From Guadua angustifolia (Eukaryota > Streptophyta > Magnoliopsida > Poales > Poaceae), in assembly GCA_036346375.1 (NCBI GenBank), contig CM070508.1, forward strand, positions 37,716,862-37,780,861: 64,000 nucleotides of DNA, read 5' to 3'. A program made the position numbers and the translations under genes. The notes below the pieces were generated by a model that worked only from the letters and a program-made list of their open reading frames with translations, searched no databases and was not told the origin of the DNA. Positions within the stretch are counted from its first letter, which is position 1. Each line of letters starts with the position of its first letter. Below are positions 59,401-64,000 of this stretch, piece after piece.

Positions 59401-59955
59401 TTATTGTCCGGATATTGTTTTATTTGCATTACTTGCTCTTATGGTTAAGTTTTTATTTTACTTACGATAAATTGGGTTTATTATTCTCGTGTACTTTGCT
59501 GAGTTTAAACTCACGCTTGTTATTTAATGTTTGTAGGTGTTTTGAAGCCGGCATGCATGGATGGGGGTAGTAACACAATCACGTTGCATCACCATCATTC
59601 CATCATCTCAATTATAGTTCTATTCTAGCTCATGCACAATTTTTGTAAAAGGTTATTTGCGGTTATGTTTAATAAATTCCCTGTCCTGTAATAATTATGT
59701 GGTGGAGTTTATTAAAATTTCTATAGAATGCGTGATTGGTTAACTAAGGACCTGCTAGAATGATATTATACTGCAAATGTTTTACTTTCGCCGAGTGGAT
59801 GTCCTAGTTTTAGGGAGGTGTCTTTGCGAAATTTTTTAATAATTTTGACAACCTCCTAGTTGTTAGCTTGCTTTGCGAATATTTATTCTGAGTGATTCGT
59901 AACTGGTGGTGCTAGAGGGTGTAACATTCGGGGCACGGGGTGCCGGGGTGTTACA
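56447..59955 (+). repeat. Solo LTR Y1 (3.5 kb) inside LTR X
   Basis: 3509 bp, TGTAATACTGC to GGGGTGTTACA, with GATAT on both sides. It has no PBS, PPT or pol. It matches the second copy from 60909 in order (leader near 56550 and 61170; CGTCGGTAAAGGCAAGTGC near 58150 and 62826; GAGGCGAC...CTACCTCGTAGTC near 58820-58890 and 63570-63640). The plus orientation is inferred from motif order parallel to LTR X. Frames in its GC-rich part (56424-57024) are not called genes. Confidence 0.85.
58621..58767. repeat. 29-30 bp tandem repeat in Y1
   Basis: Five units beginning TTGAG(T/A)AT and containing GTTGATTGAAATGT start at 58621, 58650, 58679, 58709 and 58738. Two variants alternate in the last four units (29 bp and 30 bp), indicating duplication of a pair. 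Y2 lacks this array at the matching place. Confidence 0.85.
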
Positions 59956-59960
59956 GATAT

Positions 59961-60908
59961 ATTTTGTTTAGTGCGTTAGATGAGCTTAGTTGCGGAATTG
60001 ATTAAAATACCTATGGAAGGGTTGCTTTGAAAATGTTGTTGAAATGTGTTTTATTGAAACTGTAGCAAAGAGATTGCTGCTGTGATTGCAAAATAAAAAT
60101 AAAATAAAAATGGTTTAGATTGGGGCGGAATGGTTTGTCGGGCGAGTGTGAGATGGAGCATCGGTTTCGGTTTGTGAAAGCCGCCTAATCAATTTAAGGA
60201 CCGACGCTTATGATCGCCCATTCTAAGCATTACCATGCAACCACATGTCAAATGGGCTCTGACCTGGCTGAATAATTTGTAGAAACCTAACTTAGACTCA
60301 CCAGATGGTGGAATGTGGGTGCCGGATGGAGGTAGGTCGTATTTTCCCACATGGCGCAAGAGGGGGCTTCTATACTGGGCGGATTGAACCCTAATAGCGG
60401 TGAAACCTCAGCGGGTGAGTCGGGTTAAGCATATACATTGTAAAGGCCTTGTCATGATCTCTCGCCAGCACACCTAAGGAAGTGTGTTCATAGCGCTTGG
60501 CATCAAGAGATGATCATGTCTTGTGGGTAAAGCTGTACACCTCTGCAGAGTTAAAACTATTCGAATAGCCGTGCCTACGGTCAAGGGCAAAGTGAAGAAT
60601 GCTTTCATACTAGTAGACTTGGTTTTGGTTTTAAAAATAACTGATGTTTTGTTTTGGGATTCGGGAGTGGATAGAACTTTCGGATATTTATTTGGCGGAT
60701 TGAGCCAATCAGGTAGATGGAACCTATTTTGATCATGACGGATGGAGTCATGAGTTGGTTTACCTTAATCTTTTAAATACAGTGGATAGAGCCTTTATAC
60801 TAGTGGTGGATAGAACCTTCACTAGAATATTAAATAATTCAATTATTAAAATAATTGTTAAAATGTGCATTGTGAAAATTATTATTATGTATGGTTTGAT
60901 AAAACTTG
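59961..60908 (+). repeat. LTR X, second part
   Basis: Continuation of LTR X after Y1. It matches the gypsy B 5' LTR (45250-46200) inverted, including the CATGGCGCAAGAGGGGGC and AGGCCTTGTCATGATC segments. It ends where Y2 begins at 60909, so the LTR X terminus, any PBS and the right target duplication are outside the window or beyond Y2. Confidence 0.85.
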
Positions 60909-63900
60909 TGTAATACCGAAGATCTCTTCTGTTAGGATTTTCAGCCGGTAAAGATTTCTCTTTTGTGATTCAAGGGTGTTTGCTCGGGTTGAATTATTAT
61001 TATTTTTTATCGTCGCGCAAGTGAAGCTGTTATTAAAGGTTTTGGATTTTTGCCCTGGTTTTCGGAATGAGGTATCTTCCGAGTTGTTTATTTTTACGGC
61101 AATTGTGTTTTTCCTGGTATTTATCTTTCCGCGTCAAGAATTTAATTATTCGGTTCGCGCTAATGGTTAAAAGATGGGCTTTGGTTTGGAGGGGTTTTTA
61201 GGAATTTCCCCTCCCTCACCTAACCTCTCTCTCTCTTCTTCTTTCTGTGGTTGAAAATGCATGGAGGCAGATATTTTCCCACCGTTTTTTCTTTTCTTTC
61301 TTCTTCTTTGGCGCCCGATCTGGCGATTTCTCCTGCGCCTCTAGCTTATCCTCTCCCGACTCCAGCTTCTGGCCGAAGGTCTTGGCGCCTTGCCTAGCTG
61401 AGTTCCCTGCTGATGCTCCTCCCTAGCGTTGGCCCTGGCCATCCCCTGGTGCCGACTCCCTGCCGCCTCCCGAAGTTTTTCCTGGCGCCTTCCTTCCTCA
61501 TGGTTCCCCAATGAGAGTTCTTCCTGGTGCCTCCTGCGCCCTCTTGGCCGGTCAGGCGTCTCCAAAGAAGCAGCAGAAGAAGGAGTAGCGGCAGCTCTTC
61601 CTTCGCACCAAAGAAGAAGAATCGGGCAAGAGTGACCATCAACGGCAAGAAGAAGACCATCAGTCTGTACCATGATCGGGTGTGGGGCCTCCTCCTCCGT
61701 CAAGGCCGCACCCTTCCGATTAGCGGCACCTCCACCTCCTTCCTCTCCTCCTTGGTGGTAAGTGGAGGTGAAGTTTTAGTGTGGATGAATTGTTGTAGAC
61801 AAGGTGTTTGATGAAATGTGCACATGCATCTTTTCGTGATTTGCTTATGGTGTTCGTGCTAAATTGTAATTTAGTTGTTGCATCCTGCTAGTTCAATTCT
61901 GGCATTTTAGATGTGGAATCAATTTAATAGTTGAAATTCCTGTGGGCAGCCTTCTCAAAAGTTTTGACATTGTTGCATTAGTAGTCCTTATGACTATATG
62001 ATTCAAATAAGCAACTTGAAGGAAAAGTGGGTTCTAACCTTTTACTGAGACCTACCTGCAAGCATGCACTGTTGGCTTGGCATTTTCTTGAATTGAAATA
62101 GTGTGAACTGAGCACATGGAAAGAAAATTGATGTTTGACCTGACCAAGTGCCCAAGTGCTTTCTTGCCTTTTTCAGTATGACTGCAAAGCCATCTCAGAA
62201 AAAAAGAATGTAGTGTATTGTCTATCGCTTTATTTTACCAGTATTATCTGTATTAAGATGTCTACACTATCTAGATCTTTGGAGCAATAGGACAATGAAA
62301 TGCAGGATTAGGAGGAAATTACTATAAAGAATTATGTTTATTAGTACTAGGTTCTTGAGGACTTTATATGGTGTTGTTTACGTAATGAAATATGTATATG
62401 TATGTTAGTTGTGTATGAGCTTACGTAATATCAATCTTGCCCCGTAATGATTGTGAATATTATGTTGTGACTTGATCCTTATTACTTCTTGTTTGGCTCA
62501 ATTCAAATGTGTGAGTTAAGAATTATTTATCGCCATCCGATTATGATCATTCTATTGTATATTAGCTTAATTGGTTATTGGTTATGCATAAGATCCCAAA
62601 CTGAGAGAGTTGTCAGTGTGTTCTCCTATTATTAAGTTTTAATGTCTGTTGTCTAGTAGGTTGCCCGGAGTTTCCATTAGTGTGAATTGGGATTTGTTTC
62701 TAGCAAGAGTTGAGATTTAGTTATTTATTGAGGTATTGAGTCGGACCTTGATCCATTCTAGTGCGTAACGATGTTTTCAGGGAGAGTTTCTTCAGGAGTG
62801 ATCTTGACCCCGAGTTGCCCCTCGCGTCGGTAAAGGCAAGTGCATTGTATCAGTTGTGGCTTAGGTGGCCACTAGGTTTTACAATAATACAATTATCTAT
62901 GTATTGCTTTAATATTGTCATGTTTGATTTCTTTTGCATGTGATCCGATGAATGAGAATGGTTAATTGGTTATGCTTTTATTTAAAACGAGTTCATATGC
63001 AAGTGTAACCCGTATATCTCTTGTACGGTATCTCGTTGATTGCTTGCGTTATGTACATGCTTACGCTATGGATTTCATTCGTGTTTATAAGCACGTCTAG
63101 TAAGATAATTGCCTTTTGATGAAAAGGGTAATAACTTTGACACAAGTGCATCGTTGTTTGAACGTGTTATGGTTTGTTTGGTGAACTTTATATGCCTTGC
63201 CATCATGAACTTATGCTGCATCCCTGGATTGATTGTTATGTGCGATGTTTAATGAACTTCGTCTAAATGATGTGATGATATCTTGCTAAATTTTACTTTC
63301 CTATTCCGGTTCTCTAGTTGGTAGGCTAGTGAGAATACTGAAGGTATGAGATTGGATTGCGAAAAATGATTTGATTTATGATAAAGATTGATGGAATTAG
63401 TAATTACTCGAGAATTGGTGATGTATGATTATGAGTGTTGAGGATGTGATTAGGAGTGTTGAGAATGGGATTATGAATGTTGAGAATGTGAATGGAAAGT
63501 TCTAGATGTGAGAAATGAATGTAGTTCGCAAATTCGTTATGTCTTTTGCATTTGTGCAGTCATGATGAAGAGGCGACCCATTCTGATGCGGGCCTCTGTA
63601 CTCACATGTAGTGAGTACGAAAGTCCTACCTCGTAGTCTCATATACGTGGTTGTATAGGAGCGAGTCAGTAAGAGTGGGCACCCTCCACCACGGGGTGGA
63701 AGGGGAATGAGAGGGTGCACACCGATGGGTGTGCACTCGGCCATACCGGTATGTGCTAAAAGAGGAGATGAGCATGCATGATGCATCATACGCATGGAAT
63801 ATGTGCAATCTGCATTGCATTGTCAATGATGGATCATGTTTTATGCATTGATTGTGATGTATAGATATGAGATTCTTTTCTTTGTGGTGTATGGATATGA

Positions 63901-64000
63901 ATTCTTCTTTTGTATGTTTTGTGCACTCGAGCATGAAAGCATAAACGCATTCCATTGCATTGTGTGTTGCAACTGATAAATGGGATTGATAAGAATGGGA
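60909..64000 (+). repeat. LTR Y2, second copy of the Y family, runs off the window
   Basis: Starts TGTAATACCGAAG after ACTTG (candidate duplication, not checkable) and follows Y1 in order, more diverged than two LTRs of one recent element would be. It may be a solo LTR or the left LTR of a full element. GC-rich frames at 61341-61811 are leader sequence and not genes. Confidence 0.75.

Noticed and set aside
1..64000. CRISPR arrays, tRNA or rRNA genes, bacterial or phage defence systems, organelle DNA
   Set aside because: No regularly spaced identical repeats, cloverleaf sequences, rRNA blocks, operon-like gene packing or organelle genes were seen. Everything recognisable is plant nuclear repeat or intron-containing gene sequence.

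Overview
This window looks like nuclear DNA of a grass (Poaceae). It is a stack of nested transposable elements with one short stretch of low-copy, gene-like sequence. I see no bacterial operon, rRNA, tRNA or CRISPR array. The grass assignment rests on the LTR families (long copia LTRs starting TGAAAG, chromovirus-type gypsy LTRs starting TGTAACATCC), a Tourist-like MITE and GC-rich coding-like islands inside LTRs. I cannot name the species.

Left part (1-15321). A decayed minus-strand Ty1/copia gag-pol (1-1990) runs off the window start. To its right are two copia LTR pieces (3323-4410; 4411-5428 plus 14219-14479). The second is split by an 8.79 kb minus-strand Ty3/gypsy element, G1 (5429-14218), with two ~2.82 kb LTRs, PBS, PPT and a TATCT target duplication. 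The composite sequence around G1 occurs again at 32355-33698 without G1, so the uninterrupted site can be read in the same window.

Middle part (15322-47058). Copia A (minus strand, 15322-27805) has lost its 5' end and is split by a complete 5.22 kb hAT DNA transposon (19258-24477), which has an 8-bp target duplication and a transposase gene that looks intact. Copia A abuts a truncated LTR of gypsy B (minus strand, 27806-47058), a Tekay/Del-like chromovirus with an extra ORF between PBS and gag. Its reverse transcriptase is split by copia C (plus strand, 31289-41711, TSD TGAAG). Copia C has a decayed gag-pol, an additional ORF between pol and the 3' LTR, and an LTR-like promoter segment upstream of that ORF. 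Its 5' LTR end, leader and gag start are replaced by the composite sequence.

Right part (47059-64000). A MITE (47275-47508) and a 947-bp solo copia LTR (48473-49419) lie in otherwise low-copy DNA. Five consecutive phase-0 exons (52349-54338) encode an unrecognised plant protein, cut by the start of LTR X (54339), a relative of the gypsy B LTR. LTR X is itself interrupted by a 3.5 kb solo LTR, Y1 (56447-59955, TSD GATAT), and by a second Y copy starting at 60909 that runs to the window end.

The insertion order can be read from the interruptions: G1 is younger than the LTR it splits; hAT is younger than copia A; copia C is younger than gypsy B; Y1 and Y2 are younger than X, which is younger than the split gene. 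Apart from the hAT transposase, every element-encoded gene here carries stops, frameshifts or deletions.
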